NCBI RefSeq assembly: GCF_910578895.1
Contig: NZ_CAJTSC010000055.1
Span: 1 to 19,522 of the forward strand
Origin: an uncultured Bacteroides sp.
GTDB lineage: Bacteria; Bacteroidota; Bacteroidia; Bacteroidales; Bacteroidaceae
Direction of reading: 5' to 3'
DNA length: 19,522 nt
Below are positions 1-9,263 of this stretch, one piece after another. The position numbers and the translations under genes were made by a program. The notes under the pieces are model-generated. The model was given only the letters and a program-made list of their open reading frames with translations, ran no database searches and was not told the DNA's origin. Every line of letters starts with the position of its first letter. The first letter of the stretch is position 1.

Positions 1-64
1 CTGTCTTTGCGAAAAGATGGATAGTGTTCCGTCATTGTTCTGAATTATATCGAACTGACGTTAC

Positions 65-1894
65 TTATGTGGATTGGATACTGTTTTGATACTGAATCCT
101 TTCTTTATATTCTGTCGGCGAAACGCCATACACTGTTTTGAAACTATTGGAAAAATAGGCAAGGCTGTTGTAACCTACGGCATTGTATATTTCCGTTATA
201 GTCATATCCGTTTCTTTCAGCATTTTAGCGGCTGTTTCCAAACGGAAGTTCCGGATAAATTCATTAGGAGTATAACCTGTTATCTGCTTAATCTTACGGT
301 AGAAATTAGACCTGCTGAGACCAAGTTCCTTGCAGAAATCCTCTAAACTTAAGTCGGTGTTTGCAACGTTTTGCAATAATATGGAATGTAGCTTTTGCAT
401 GAATTTATCATCTATGGGAACGGTCTCTACGCCCAATGATTGGAGAGAGAATTTCTTACTGTATAATTCTTTTAGCTTCTCCCGGTTGTCTATGAGGTTA
501 TTTACCCGTAATTTTAGGATATTGGCATTGAACGGCTTCGTAATATATTCGTCCACACCGGCGGCATACCCTTCTTCCATGTCTTCGGCTCCGGTTTTGG
601 CAGTGATCATGATGATAGGGATATGGCTGGTGTTTACATCCCCTTTTAGTTTATGGACCAATTCGATGCCGTTCATTTTGGGCATCATCATGTCTGTGAT
701 AATCAAGTCGGGCAGTGTATTGGTTGCTTTGTTCAAAGCATCCTCTCCGTTTTTCGCGCCGGTTACATTATATTTGCCCGACAGGCAGGAGCATATATAA
801 TTATTCAAGTCACGATTGTCTTCCACTACCAGAATGCTGGTTTTTTTATTGGAAGATTTTTCCGTTACGTATGCGGAGTCGGGAAGTTCGACATTAAATG
901 ATATTGCATCATTGGTAGGCGAAGCAACGATGCTTTCTGCCGTAAATCCGCTTTTGTCGATGGGCAGGACAAATTTGAAAACAGCTCCCGAGTCTGGGGC
1001 GTTTTCCACCCACACTATACCGTGGTGCATCTCTATGATTGCCTTGCTGAGGCTTAATCCGATACCGGTTCCTGATTTGGAGTGTTCGTTCTGGGCTACC
1101 TGATAGAAAGGACGGAATATCTTTTCCTGTTCGTCGGGAGCGATGCCGACACCATTGTCTTGGATAGATGCCATTAGATATTTGATATCTTCCTTTCGGT
1201 ATTTATTGAATTTTGCAGGTACAAGGCGCGTAAGTTCGGTCAAGGATCTTACAGAGAGTTCTACTACTATCTTACCGCCATCGGGCACATTCTTGAAAGC
1301 GTTCGAGAGGAAATTGAAATACACCTTTTCCAATAAATTCCAGTCAAACCATACCATCTGCCGGTCAACGGAATGTATTTGCTTTAGATGGATATTGCGA
1401 TACAGCGCCAAATCGCGAAAGGAAGCCACTGCTTCGTTGGTAAATCTGACAAAGTCATTTTCAGATACCTGCAGCTTCATTGTTCCGCTTTCGTTTTTTT
1501 GTAAGTCCATGAGGTTGTTGACTATCCGTAGCATACGCTGGGTGTTACGCAGCATCAGTCCGGTTTTGTATAAGATGTCTTTGGGCAATTCCGTACGTTT
1601 TATGAGTTCTTCGAGCGGCGCTATGATCAGCGTGAGCGGGGTACGCAATTCATGTGAGAAGTTTGTGAAGAGCTGATTGCGTTCCTGATAGTATTCTTCG
1701 TGCATTTCAGCCTCCTTTTGCTTTAGGCGGATACTGTTTTTCAGATATCTTTTTTCGGTGAAGTAGTGGATGATGAACGCTATTGAGGCAATGACTGCCA
1801 CACAGTACAATAAATATGCCCACCACGATTTCCATAAAGGCGGCAGGATAACGATTTCCAAAGTAGCCCCCTTCCTTATTCCAGATGCCGTCAT
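65..1894 (-). CDS. HTCS C-terminal half: histidine kinase, receiver, AraC regulator
   Basis: This 609-aa frame begins inside the Y_Y_Y-coding region. Its first nine residues are out of frame with the real protein; the genuine sequence resumes at GATLEIVILPPLW. A membrane segment spans about residues 25-45. HisKA follows with H-box NFSHELRTPLTL and phospho-acceptor His81. The HATPase has an N-box around Asn198, DNGVGI at 246-251 and GTGIGL at 275-280. The receiver (about 352-470) has acidic residues Glu358/Asp359, phospho-acceptor Asp401 in ITDMMMPKMNG and Lys453 in TKPF. The AraC-type helix-turn-helix occupies about 505-600, ending VSPTEYKER. All catalytic residues are present. The ATG at 1894 is only the first Met of the frame and is unlikely to be a natural start. 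The stop is the TAA at 65-67. Confidence 0.85.
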   Translation of the reverse strand: MTASGIRKGATLEIVILPPLWKSWWAYLLYCVAVIASIAFIIHYFTEKRYLKNSIRLKQKEAEMHEEYYQERNQLFTNFSHELRTPLTLIIAPLEELIKRTELPKDILYKTGLMLRNTQRMLRIVNNLMDLQKNESGTMKLQVSENDFVRFTNEAVASFRDLALYRNIHLKQIHSVDRQMVWFDWNLLEKVYFNFLSNAFKNVPDGGKIVVELSVRSLTELTRLVPAKFNKYRKEDIKYLMASIQDNGVGIAPDEQEKIFRPFYQVAQNEHSKSGTGIGLSLSKAIIEMHHGIVWVENAPDSGAVFKFVLPIDKSGFTAESIVASPTNDAISFNVELPDSAYVTEKSSNKKTSILVVEDNRDLNNYICSCLSGKYNVTGAKNGEDALNKATNTLPDLIITDMMMPKMNGIELVHKLKGDVNTSHIPIIMITAKTGAEDMEEGYAAGVDEYITKPFNANILKLRVNNLIDNREKLKELYSKKFSLQSLGVETVPIDDKFMQKLHSILLQNVANTDLSLEDFCKELGLSRSNFYRKIKQITGYTPNEFIRNFRLETAAKMLKETDMTITEIYNAVGYNSLAYFSNSFKTVYGVSPTEYKERIQYQNSIQST

Positions 1895-4142
1895 TATTGG
1901 AGCCTTTTACCTTGAAATGATAAGTGCCCGACGGGATATTGGTATAATGGGCGGTACGCCGATGGTCTACTTCGTTCCACTCTTTGTCGAAACCTTCCAA
2001 CTTGTAGGCATATTGGTTCTTGTTATTGAATATGTAGTTTAACGCACCGTATTCAATCATTATATTGGTCTGATTATATTTCAGGACTATCTTTTTCTGT
2101 GTCGAGATACTTTCTTTCAGAATACCTGCCGAGTCGGGCTGTATCAGTTCGTTGTTGATGTACAACTTATCAAGGATGATAGGCGGAACGTTCGGGTTGG
2201 TAATGATGCCGTTCGGATTGAATATGGTGAAACCGTTGTTGCCGGCAAAGAATATCCGGTTGTCGGATAAACGTATTCCGGCACAGGCTGAGAACTCCTG
2301 TATCCGTATGCCGCTTTCCTGGTCGTAGTTGACAATATTACGCGTACGGAGGTCTAAATTGGATAATCCGTTTAGGGTACTGAACCATAAGGAATTGTCA
2401 TTGCTTTCCACGATTTTGCATACCTGGTTGTTTCTTAGTCCGTTGTTTTCATTATAAGCGGTAAATGTGGCATCGGGAAAAGTGAATTCATATACTCCGC
2501 CATCGGCGCTACTTATCCATATTTTGCCGGAACGGTCTTTCAAGATACTGTTGATAGACTTTGCAGATATCCCATTCGCTTGTTTATAAGAGAAGAGAGA
2601 CCGGTTTATTCTGTCATAGCAAAACAGTCCGTCGCTTTTTGTACCGATCAGGTAGACATCGTTATCTATTTCGCAAACACAGATGACATGGGAAAAACCT
2701 ACATCACCCTTGGCGTTGACCGGAAATTTGGTTTGCACGGTATGTTTATCATTGGAAAGGAATATCAGGCCGCCATTTGTGCTGATACATCCGATAATAT
2801 ATTCTCCTGAAGTATTTTTACTGATATGGTAGATAGGTCTTCTGTCTTTGGTCTGGAAAAACAATGAGAACCGATGGGATTGCGGGTCGAATTCGTAAAT
2901 CTCTCCCAAACTGGTTCCACACAAGATGCGGTTGCCATTCAGATAAATGGTTTTAAAAATAGCATTTCCGATATTTCCGGATAATGTATATTGCAGATAG
3001 GTTTGGCTTTGCAGGTCGAATGCGATAAGTCCGCCGCCCTCAGAGCAGATATATAAAGTTCCATTATACTCAACGGCGGGTCCCAGGATGCCTAAATTTA
3101 CATTCAGGCTTGCACTCGGGTTATAAAAATCAAATAGATGGCCGTATGGGTTATAGTAATCGATTCCACCGGCATAACTGCCGACCCATACGGTTTGCAT
3201 GCGGTCAAAGAGAATACTGTAAATCGAATGATGGCTCAGTGCGTTTGGTGTGCCGGAGTAATACGATGTAACCCGCCGGGTTACCGGATTGACGATATTT
3301 AAACCGTTGAAGGTTCCTATCCACATTTCTCCGGAAGGAGATTCTTTAATGCATCGGATATTATTGTTAGACAATCCCGAAGATGTGTTATATTGTATGA
3401 TTTCAGAGGTTTTTGGGTGGATTACATATACTCCGTCTTTATAGCTCCCAATCCAGATGTTTTCTTTTTTATCTATATATATGGCTTTAATGTGATTGGA
3501 AGATGGAGGAGCGTCTTTAGTGATGTTCTTGTATGAATGTATTATTTTTGCCGTGCGGGGATCATATACCAAAACCCCGTTTGTGCTGGAAGCCAGGTAC
3601 AGGTAATTATCCTTTTCGACAATTGCGCTGACGGAATTATCGGCTAATTCTTTGATGGCAACCGCGTCTACACTGTCTGTCGCCGGATTATATACGTATA
3701 ATCCGGCAATGGTTCCTATCCATAATGTTCCTTTGCCGTCTATATAAAGTGAGAGAATCTTGTTGTTGACAATGCCGTCATTATTGTTGTAATAATAGCG
3801 TCTGAAGTTTTTTCTGCTTTTGTCGAGCCTGTTCAAGCCGTCTTCCGTTCCAATCCATAGACATCCTTCGGCATCTTCTGCGATGCAGGAAATGGTGTTG
3901 CTGCTGATGCTTTGCGGGTCGTCCGAATGGTTCCAGAATTTCTCAAAAGAGTTTCCGTTGAATTTGTTGAGTCCGTTACGCGTGCCGAACCACATATACC
4001 CTAATTGGTCCTGATGGATACACGTCACTTGCAGCTGCGACAGTCCGTCTTTCACGGACAGGTTAGAGAAAGTGTATTGCCGGTTTGCAAAAGCGATTTG
4101 CGGAAGCATGAATACTATCAATAATAATAGCAGTTTTTTCAT
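1707..4142 (-). CDS. HTCS N-terminal half: periplasmic propeller sensor
   Basis: This 811-aa frame carries a signal peptide (hydrophobic residues 4-19, cleavage likely after AFA at 17-19). Two-component-regulator propeller repeats follow, visible as recurring GxxWxGT and LWIGT-type strands such as YMWFGTRNGLNKF near residues 49-61, LWIGTEDGLNRL, LWIGTIAGLYVY, IWIGSYKDGVYV and MWIGTFNGLNIV. They extend to about residue 670 and should form the two beta-propellers of the ligand sensor. A Y_Y_Y domain follows (about 690-757; YAYKLEGFDKEW, then IPSGTYHFKVKGSN). The true frame ends at Glu757. The remaining 54 residues come from the wrong frame and have no family resemblance. The start ATG at 4142 is well supported because the signal peptide begins there. 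As read, the product would be a soluble periplasmic sensor without kinase. Confidence 0.88.
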   Translation of the reverse strand: MKKLLLLLIVFMLPQIAFANRQYTFSNLSVKDGLSQLQVTCIHQDQLGYMWFGTRNGLNKFNGNSFEKFWNHSDDPQSISSNTISCIAEDAEGCLWIGTEDGLNRLDKSRKNFRRYYYNNNDGIVNNKILSLYIDGKGTLWIGTIAGLYVYNPATDSVDAVAIKELADNSVSAIVEKDNYLYLASSTNGVLVYDPRTAKIIHSYKNITKDAPPSSNHIKAIYIDKKENIWIGSYKDGVYVIHPKTSEIIQYNTSSGLSNNNIRCIKESPSGEMWIGTFNGLNIVNPVTRRVTSYYSGTPNALSHHSIYSILFDRMQTVWVGSYAGGIDYYNPYGHLFDFYNPSASLNVNLGILGPAVEYNGTLYICSEGGGLIAFDLQSQTYLQYTLSGNIGNAIFKTIYLNGNRILCGTSLGEIYEFDPQSHRFSLFFQTKDRRPIYHISKNTSGEYIIGCISTNGGLIFLSNDKHTVQTKFPVNAKGDVGFSHVICVCEIDNDVYLIGTKSDGLFCYDRINRSLFSYKQANGISAKSINSILKDRSGKIWISSADGGVYEFTFPDATFTAYNENNGLRNNQVCKIVESNDNSLWFSTLNGLSNLDLRTRNIVNYDQESGIRIQEFSACAGIRLSDNRIFFAGNNGFTIFNPNGIITNPNVPPIILDKLYINNELIQPDSAGILKESISTQKKIVLKYNQTNIMIEYGALNYIFNNKNQYAYKLEGFDKEWNEVDHRRTAHYTNIPSGTYHFKVKGSNNDGIWNKEGGYFGNRYPAAFMEIVVGIFIVLCGSHCLNSVHHPLLHRKKISEKQYPPKAKGG
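1867..1871 (-). other. Frameshift site: G5 homopolymer in the HTCS gene
   Basis: On the coding strand the sequence reads GAA, then GGGGG, then CTACTTTGG. With five G the frame runs into G-Y-F-G-N-R. With four it reads E-G-A-T-L-E-I-V and continues into the membrane segment and kinase. The run lies between codon 757 and the transmembrane helix. One-base indels in short G/C runs arise by replication slippage and also as sequencing errors; the sequence alone cannot separate the two. Confidence 0.85.
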
Positions 4143-4181
4143 GGATACTTTAACTTAAGTGTTCTGTTTATTTCACAAAAA

Positions 4182-4189
4182 CAAAGATA
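4182..4189 (-). promoter_or_regulatory. Candidate -7 element for the HTCS gene
   Basis: TATCTTTG on the minus strand matches TAnnTTTG exactly. It lies 40 nt upstream of the HTCS start codon, a normal distance for a short leader. No good -33 partner was found, so support is partial. Confidence 0.4.
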
Positions 4190-4346
4190 ATGAAAATACA
4201 GTTAAACCCCTTTGTTCACCGTCTGTTTTGTTGAGAATAATGGTTTATGAGCGATTTTTACAACATTTTGAACAGTTTTCTCAAATGAAGGGACGTTATT
4301 ACAACTCTTTGGTCGATTCTCTTATTTAGGTATATTTTCAAATCTA

Positions 4347-4354
4347 TATTTTTG
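4347..4354 (+). promoter_or_regulatory. Candidate -7 element for the susC operon
   Basis: TATTTTTG matches TAnnTTTG exactly and would give a leader of roughly 135 nt before the susC-like start. A -33 TTTG at the expected spacing is missing (the nearest is 4308-4311, too far), as can happen at activator-dependent promoters. This is weak evidence in an AT-rich stretch. Confidence 0.3.
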
Positions 4355-4497
4355 CCGGGGTAAGGATGAGGGATATTTCTTGTTTTGGCCAGGCAGGAAA
4401 TGAATCCGTTGTTTATAGTCAAGACCGCTTGGCGGTATTGGCGAATATTTAACGAACAATTGAATTTTTGTAACTTATGAAAAACATGATTTGAAAA

Positions 4498-7400
4498 ATG
4501 AAAGAAATCAAAGCAACTTTAATAAATGCTGTTCTGTTGGTATTTCTGTCGGTTATTCCGGTTTCAGCATTTTCGTTGGGAAGTGACGGTGTCATGCAAA
4601 CCGTTACTGTAACGGGATTGGTAGTCGATGCCAATAATGAACCGTTGATAGGTGTGTCTGTGGCAGGCGTGGGAAGTAATGCAGGTGCCATTACTAATAT
4701 GGACGGTAAATTCACCGTCCAATTACCGGCCAATAAAATGACACTTAAGTTCTCTTATGTAGGATTTGCCATGCAAACCATTTCCGTTAAAGGCAAAAGT
4801 ACTGTTAAAGTGGTGCTGCACGAAGATTTGCAGCAATTGGATGAAGTGGTCGTTGTGGGATATGGCGTGCAGCAGAAGTCCCACCTGACCGGCGGTATCA
4901 CCAAAGTCGATACCGAGGGGTTGGAAGATACGCCTACCGCACGTTTGGACCAGGCACTTATGGGTAAGGCTGCCGGTGTGCAGATATTGAACCTGACGTC
5001 CGAAGTAGGTTCGGAGCCTGACATCATGGTCCGCGGTACCTCTTCCTTCAGTGCCAGCAGCACTCCGCTGATTGTGGTAGACGGCTATCCGATGGCAGAC
5101 GGCATTGATGCCATCAATCCGAGTGATGTGCAGAGCATCGAGATTTTGAAAGATGCCGCTTCTGCCGCCATTTACGGTTCGCAGGCTGCCAACGGTGTCA
5201 TTATGATTACCACCAAAAGCGGTTCCGCCAACAAGCCTAAATATTCTTTGCGTTTGAAATGGGGTAAGAAAGACAACTACAAATTGCATCCCATAATGGG
5301 AACAAAAGATTTTATCAACTATCGTTTGGAAGACTTCAAACTGACCGGAGGTGTATTGGGTAATGCGGATATAGCCAAGTATATCCTTGCGCAGCACAAT
5401 GAGGTGAATTGGCAGGAGCAGGCTTTCCAGAACGCCCAGTATATGAGTGTGGATTTTTCGGTCAGCGGCGGTAGCAAAGGAATACGTTACTATCTGTCGG
5501 GAGCATATACAGGTGACGACGGTATGATGATGCACAACCACTACGACCGTTACAATGTAAGGGCGCGTATCGATGCCGAACTCTCCAAGAGGGTATCTGT
5601 CGGCATCAACATAGCACCTACTTATACTTCTACCGAGAAGCCGGGAACCAATTACGGCGGATTTGTTGAAACTCCGTGGTGGATACCTATCCAACACGAT
5701 GCCTATACATCCGCTATCACGGGAGTGCCCGTTGGCGAATATACCCGTCCCGACCAATTTAATAATGGTGTTTACGAAGGTATCAATCCGCAGACCGGTG
5801 AGGAAGTGCGTATAACGGCTTCGCCCAATAATTCCTCTAATAACAATCCGGTCGGGATTATGAACAACATTACTTCCTTGCAAGAGAATTACCGCGTACA
5901 GGTGCAGGGCTATATTGATATCAACTTGTGGGAAGGATTGAAGTTCCGTTCTTCCAACAGTTACAATTTCAGTAACAATGAGTCGATGGACCACCGTAAT
6001 GAGGGTGCACGCAACGTGACTGACACCAATCGCGGCATGTGGAGTTATAACAGGACAACCCGCTGGTCTACAGAGAATACACTTTCTTACAATAAGACGT
6101 TCAAGCAAGTGCATGCCATTGACTTGTTGGCGGGTATGTCTGCCTATAAAAACATGGCATCCAAAGCCGGTATCCTCGGTTTCGATTTTCAATCGGATGA
6201 TATCTTCTCTTTGAGTGCGGCAGGCCGTATCGACCAATACGAAGGTACCTCTATCCGTACCGGAACTTGGAAAAGCGAGGACTCCATGCTTTCCTACTAT
6301 GGTCGTGTCAACTATGCGTTGAAAGACCGTTACCTCTTCTCCGCCACTTACCGTATAGACGGAAGTTCCAAGTTCGGTAAGGACAACCGTTGGGGGGCAT
6401 TCCCGTCCGTGTCTGCCGGTTGGCGTATTTCGGAAGAGCCGTTTGTGCGCGACCATGTATCTTGGCTGGACCAGTTGAAGTTCAGAATCAGCTACGGTGT
6501 GACGGGAACAAGTTCCATTGTCAATCATGCCAATACTGACCTGCTCGATCCTGCCAATTATGTATTGGGTTCGGGCAATGGTTCTGTGGCGAGCGGACTT
6601 GCCAATAATTCCAGTTGCTTGGGCAGCAATACCTTGCAGTGGGAACAGACCGGTTCGTTTAATATCGGTCTGGACCTTGCAGTCTTGAATAACCGTATCG
6701 GTCTTACGTTCGATTACTTCTACGCTACTACCAAAAGCCTGCTCTATCAGAAAACCATTAACAGTATCGTTGGTTATAACCAGGCGTGGACCAACGAGGG
6801 TAAGCTCAGAAACCGTGGTTTTGAGGTTGAACTGACCACCTACAACTTTAATAGCAAGAAGTTCAAATGGAATACCTCTTTTAATCTTTCGTTGGTACGC
6901 AACCGTCTGCTCAGCCTTTCCGGTCCTGCAGAACAGATAACCAAAGGTTCGGGCAATGAATACTACATAGCCCGTGTAGGCGAGCCGCTCATCCAGTTCT
7001 ATGGTTTCAAGACGATTGGCATCTGGCATACGCAGGAAGAAATCAACAACAATCCTCATCACATCATGGATACCCGTCCCGGTGGTTTACGTGTGCAGAA
7101 CACCAATTGTGACGATGTCATTAATGACGACGACCGCGTAGTGTTGGGTTCTCCCTATCCCGACTTTACATGGGGTATGACCAATCAATTTAAGTACCGC
7201 GACTTCGACCTCTCATTCGTATTGCAGGGACAAGTGGGCGGACAAGTACTGAACAACGAGGGAAGAAGCACCGAAGTGAGAGAGCGCAACCGCAAATACA
7301 ACCAGCCGGGACGTTGGCTCGACGAAAACCATTGGGGTGACGGAAAGACGCCTTACCGCGACAACGGTATCGACTGGGTGCTTACCGACTACGAGATAGA

Positions 7401-7659
7401 AGATGCAGACTTCCTTGCATTGCGCGACCTGACGATAGGCTATAACCTGCCCCGCAAGCTGGCACGCCGCATGGGACTTTCCAGCATGCGCATCTATGCC
7501 ACAGGGCAGAACCTGCTTTATCTGATGGCGGACAATTATCGCGGCATCAATCCGGAAGCACGTAACGGCCTGCGTTCGGCAATGACGAAGAATGCTTATC
7601 AAAAGGGAGTTTACCCCATCGTCAAAAGCTACAACCTGGGTATAAACATTAATTTCTAA
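4498..7659 (+). CDS. SusC-like TonB-dependent outer-membrane glycan transporter
   Basis: This 1053-aa protein imports oligosaccharides across the outer membrane using TonB/ExbBD energy, paired with the SusD-like lid encoded next. It has a signal peptide (residues 1-24, cleavage near PVSA). A carboxypeptidase-D-like domain follows (about 36-108; VTGLVVDANNEPLIGVSV, DGKFTV, FSYVGF). The SusC-type TonB box is DEVVVVGYGVQQKS (115-128). The plug spans about 140-245 with LIVVDGYPM, INPSDVQSIEILKDA, IYGSQAANGVIMITTK. The rest is a 22-strand barrel ending in an aromatic C-terminus (NLGININF). Length is typical and no STN domain is present. The ATG at 4498 is the first in frame before the signal peptide. 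It is the first gene of the plus-strand operon. Subfamily and substrate cannot be read from sequence. Confidence 0.95.
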   Translation: MKEIKATLINAVLLVFLSVIPVSAFSLGSDGVMQTVTVTGLVVDANNEPLIGVSVAGVGSNAGAITNMDGKFTVQLPANKMTLKFSYVGFAMQTISVKGKSTVKVVLHEDLQQLDEVVVVGYGVQQKSHLTGGITKVDTEGLEDTPTARLDQALMGKAAGVQILNLTSEVGSEPDIMVRGTSSFSASSTPLIVVDGYPMADGIDAINPSDVQSIEILKDAASAAIYGSQAANGVIMITTKSGSANKPKYSLRLKWGKKDNYKLHPIMGTKDFINYRLEDFKLTGGVLGNADIAKYILAQHNEVNWQEQAFQNAQYMSVDFSVSGGSKGIRYYLSGAYTGDDGMMMHNHYDRYNVRARIDAELSKRVSVGINIAPTYTSTEKPGTNYGGFVETPWWIPIQHDAYTSAITGVPVGEYTRPDQFNNGVYEGINPQTGEEVRITASPNNSSNNNPVGIMNNITSLQENYRVQVQGYIDINLWEGLKFRSSNSYNFSNNESMDHRNEGARNVTDTNRGMWSYNRTTRWSTENTLSYNKTFKQVHAIDLLAGMSAYKNMASKAGILGFDFQSDDIFSLSAAGRIDQYEGTSIRTGTWKSEDSMLSYYGRVNYALKDRYLFSATYRIDGSSKFGKDNRWGAFPSVSAGWRISEEPFVRDHVSWLDQLKFRISYGVTGTSSIVNHANTDLLDPANYVLGSGNGSVASGLANNSSCLGSNTLQWEQTGSFNIGLDLAVLNNRIGLTFDYFYATTKSLLYQKTINSIVGYNQAWTNEGKLRNRGFEVELTTYNFNSKKFKWNTSFNLSLVRNRLLSLSGPAEQITKGSGNEYYIARVGEPLIQFYGFKTIGIWHTQEEINNNPHHIMDTRPGGLRVQNTNCDDVINDDDRVVLGSPYPDFTWGMTNQFKYRDFDLSFVLQGQVGGQVLNNEGRSTEVRERNRKYNQPGRWLDENHWGDGKTPYRDNGIDWVLTDYEIEDADFLALRDLTIGYNLPRKLARRMGLSSMRIYATGQNLLYLMADNYRGINPEARNGLRSAMTKNAYQKGVYPIVKSYNLGININF

Positions 7660-7672
7660 TACAGACAGATTT

Positions 7673-9229
7673 ATGAACAAACTATTAAAATATTTACCGC
7701 TTTTGTTTATTTGTTTGGGATGTAGCGATTTCCTGGATAGCGAGTCTTACGACAAGAAAGACAGCAAGGACTTCTACAACAATGCCGAAGACATCAATGC
7801 GGCGGTATTGGCTTGCTATAACGGCATTCACAATACATTGAAGTATGAATACTATCTGACGGAAGTCCGTTCGGACAATTCGCGCAACTACCGGCAGCAA
7901 CAGACCGGTGGAACAGGGTTGGAGCAGGTGCATCTGGATATTTTTCGTGTGGACCCTTCCAACACATTGAACAATTATTATTGGGAGGCAGCCTATCATA
8001 ATATTGCCAATTGCAATACGGTATTGAAGTATATAGATAAGGTGGAGGTTCCCGAACTTCGTTTGCAATACGAGGCGGAAGCACGCTTCATCCGCGCCTA
8101 CCATTACTTCAATCTGGTGCGCCTTTACGGACCGGTATTTCTTGTAACGGAGCGCATTTCACATCAGGAAGCGAAACAGTACGAGCGCAGTTCCATAGAT
8201 GATGTGTATGCACAGATTGTCGAAGACTTGGATTTTGCCACCGATCTGCCCGTATCTTATGATGAAGACCAGTTGGGACGCGTAGACCGGTGGGCGGCAA
8301 AGACGATGCTTGCCAAAGTTTATCTGACCCAGTTCGGTGCCAACAACGACAAGGATTTGCTGCAACTTGCCAAAGACCTTCTGGAGGATGTGGAGAAGAA
8401 CAGTGGTTATAAGCTGGTGAAGGAAAAGGGCAGTGCGGCATCTGCATACGCCAACTTGTTCGGCACGGACAACGAGATGAACGAAGAGATGATTTTCGTA
8501 TCCCGTTATCTTGCGGGCGGCAAGGGGCTGGGCTCTCCTTTCGCCAACGCTTTTGCACCGGCTGCCAGCCAGGATGCCATTATCTATGGTTCGGGTTCCG
8601 GCGACAACTGTCCGACGGACGAACTGATAGCGGCTTACGAACTGGAGCCGAAGGATACAAGAAAAGATGCGGTGCTGAGTGCGACGTGGATAGATAAGTA
8701 CAAGAATGACGCCATCACTTATGTGGCATGGGTGAAAAAATACTGGAGTAACGTCACGATGCGTTACGATGCCGAAAACGATTGGCCCATCCTTCGCTTT
8801 GCCGATGTGCTCCTGATGTTGGGAGAGATAGAAAACGAGCAGAACGGTCCTACCCAGGCGGCACTCGACTACCTGAACACCACTCGTAAACGTGCCGGAT
8901 TGGACAAACTCGACCCTGCTCCTGCCAGCCGTGACGAGTATCGGCTGGCGATGCTGCACGAACGCCGCCTGGAGTTCGCTTTCGAGAACCAGCGTTTGTT
9001 CGACCTGCTGCGTAGCGGACGTATCGTAGAGATAATGGAGAAACATTATGATGTGGAAACCTTGCGTAATACAACCAATGGCAAAACAAGCGTTTACTAT
9101 GATAATTCAGGCTATAATACGTACATAGCCCCCCAAGAGCGCGCCCTGCAGAGCTGGCAATTGCTGTTGCCCATCCCGTATCTCGTAATGATTTCGGCAC
9201 CGAATGCAACGCAGAACAATGGTTATTAG
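7673..9229 (+). CDS. SusD-like outer-membrane glycan-binding lipoprotein
   Basis: This 518-aa surface lipoprotein forms the lid over the SusC barrel and hands glycan to it. The short signal peptide ends at the lipobox CLGC with Cys17. The SusD N-terminal TPR-type helices include YEAEARFIRAYHYFNLVRLY (about 133-152). The family C-terminal hallmarks are RFADVLLMLGEIENEQNG (about 373-390), RLEFAFENQRLFDLLRSGR (about 432-450) and a tail LLLPIPYLVMISAPNATQNN close to the usual LLPIPxxEIxxNPxLTQNPGY. It lies 13 nt after susC, as is normal for the pair, and is surely cotranscribed. No truncation is visible. Binding residues cannot be assigned without a structure. Confidence 0.95.
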   Translation: MNKLLKYLPLLFICLGCSDFLDSESYDKKDSKDFYNNAEDINAAVLACYNGIHNTLKYEYYLTEVRSDNSRNYRQQQTGGTGLEQVHLDIFRVDPSNTLNNYYWEAAYHNIANCNTVLKYIDKVEVPELRLQYEAEARFIRAYHYFNLVRLYGPVFLVTERISHQEAKQYERSSIDDVYAQIVEDLDFATDLPVSYDEDQLGRVDRWAAKTMLAKVYLTQFGANNDKDLLQLAKDLLEDVEKNSGYKLVKEKGSAASAYANLFGTDNEMNEEMIFVSRYLAGGKGLGSPFANAFAPAASQDAIIYGSGSGDNCPTDELIAAYELEPKDTRKDAVLSATWIDKYKNDAITYVAWVKKYWSNVTMRYDAENDWPILRFADVLLMLGEIENEQNGPTQAALDYLNTTRKRAGLDKLDPAPASRDEYRLAMLHERRLEFAFENQRLFDLLRSGRIVEIMEKHYDVETLRNTTNGKTSVYYDNSGYNTYIAPQERALQSWQLLLPIPYLVMISAPNATQNNGY

Positions 9230-9263
9230 TCCGTGACTGGTTAACTTTAAATTCTTAAAGATT

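Larger units (their letters stand above)
65..4142 (-). pseudogene. HTCS sensor kinase/response regulator, frameshifted
   Basis: The whole hybrid two-component system gene, read on the minus strand, is split into two overlapping frames. Removing one base from the C5 run at 1867-1871 (G5 on the coding strand) gives one frame of 4077 nt, that is 1358 aa, the usual HTCS length. The joined protein has the full family order: signal peptide, periplasmic propeller repeats, Y_Y_Y domain, one membrane segment, HisKA, HATPase, receiver and AraC DNA-binding domain. HTCSs sit beside the PUL they control and bind a breakdown product of its glycan; this one diverges from the susC-like gene. No other lesion is visible and all catalytic motifs are intact, so the event is either recent, a slippage state, or a sequencing/assembly error. 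If real, sensor and kinase would be uncoupled and the PUL probably could not be induced through this protein. Confidence 0.85.
4143..4497. promoter_or_regulatory. Divergent control region between HTCS and susC operon
   Basis: This 355-nt AT-rich gap separates the divergent HTCS and susC-like starts and holds no credible gene. It should contain both promoters and the HTCS operator. Two elements match the Bacteroides -7 consensus TAnnTTTG: TATCTTTG on the minus strand (4189 to 4182) and TATTTTTG on the plus strand (4347-4354). Neither has a clear -33 TTTG at the expected 19-20 nt. I see no convincing long direct or inverted repeat that would define the operator. Confidence 0.6.

Noticed and set aside
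4231..4284. TTGAGAA ... TTCTCAA inverted repeat in the divergent control region
   Set aside because: Only 7 bp per arm with a 40-nt spacer in AT-rich DNA, so chance is a good explanation and it was not called an HTCS operator.
4477..4494. A five-codon mini-frame (MKNMI, stop) just before the susC-like start
   Set aside because: ATGs are frequent in such AT-rich leaders and nothing indicates translation or a regulatory role.
4723..7062. A 779-codon open frame antisense to the susC-like gene
   Set aside because: It is fully inside a canonical SusC gene, has no recognisable domain, and its composition fits a mirror of the coding frame.
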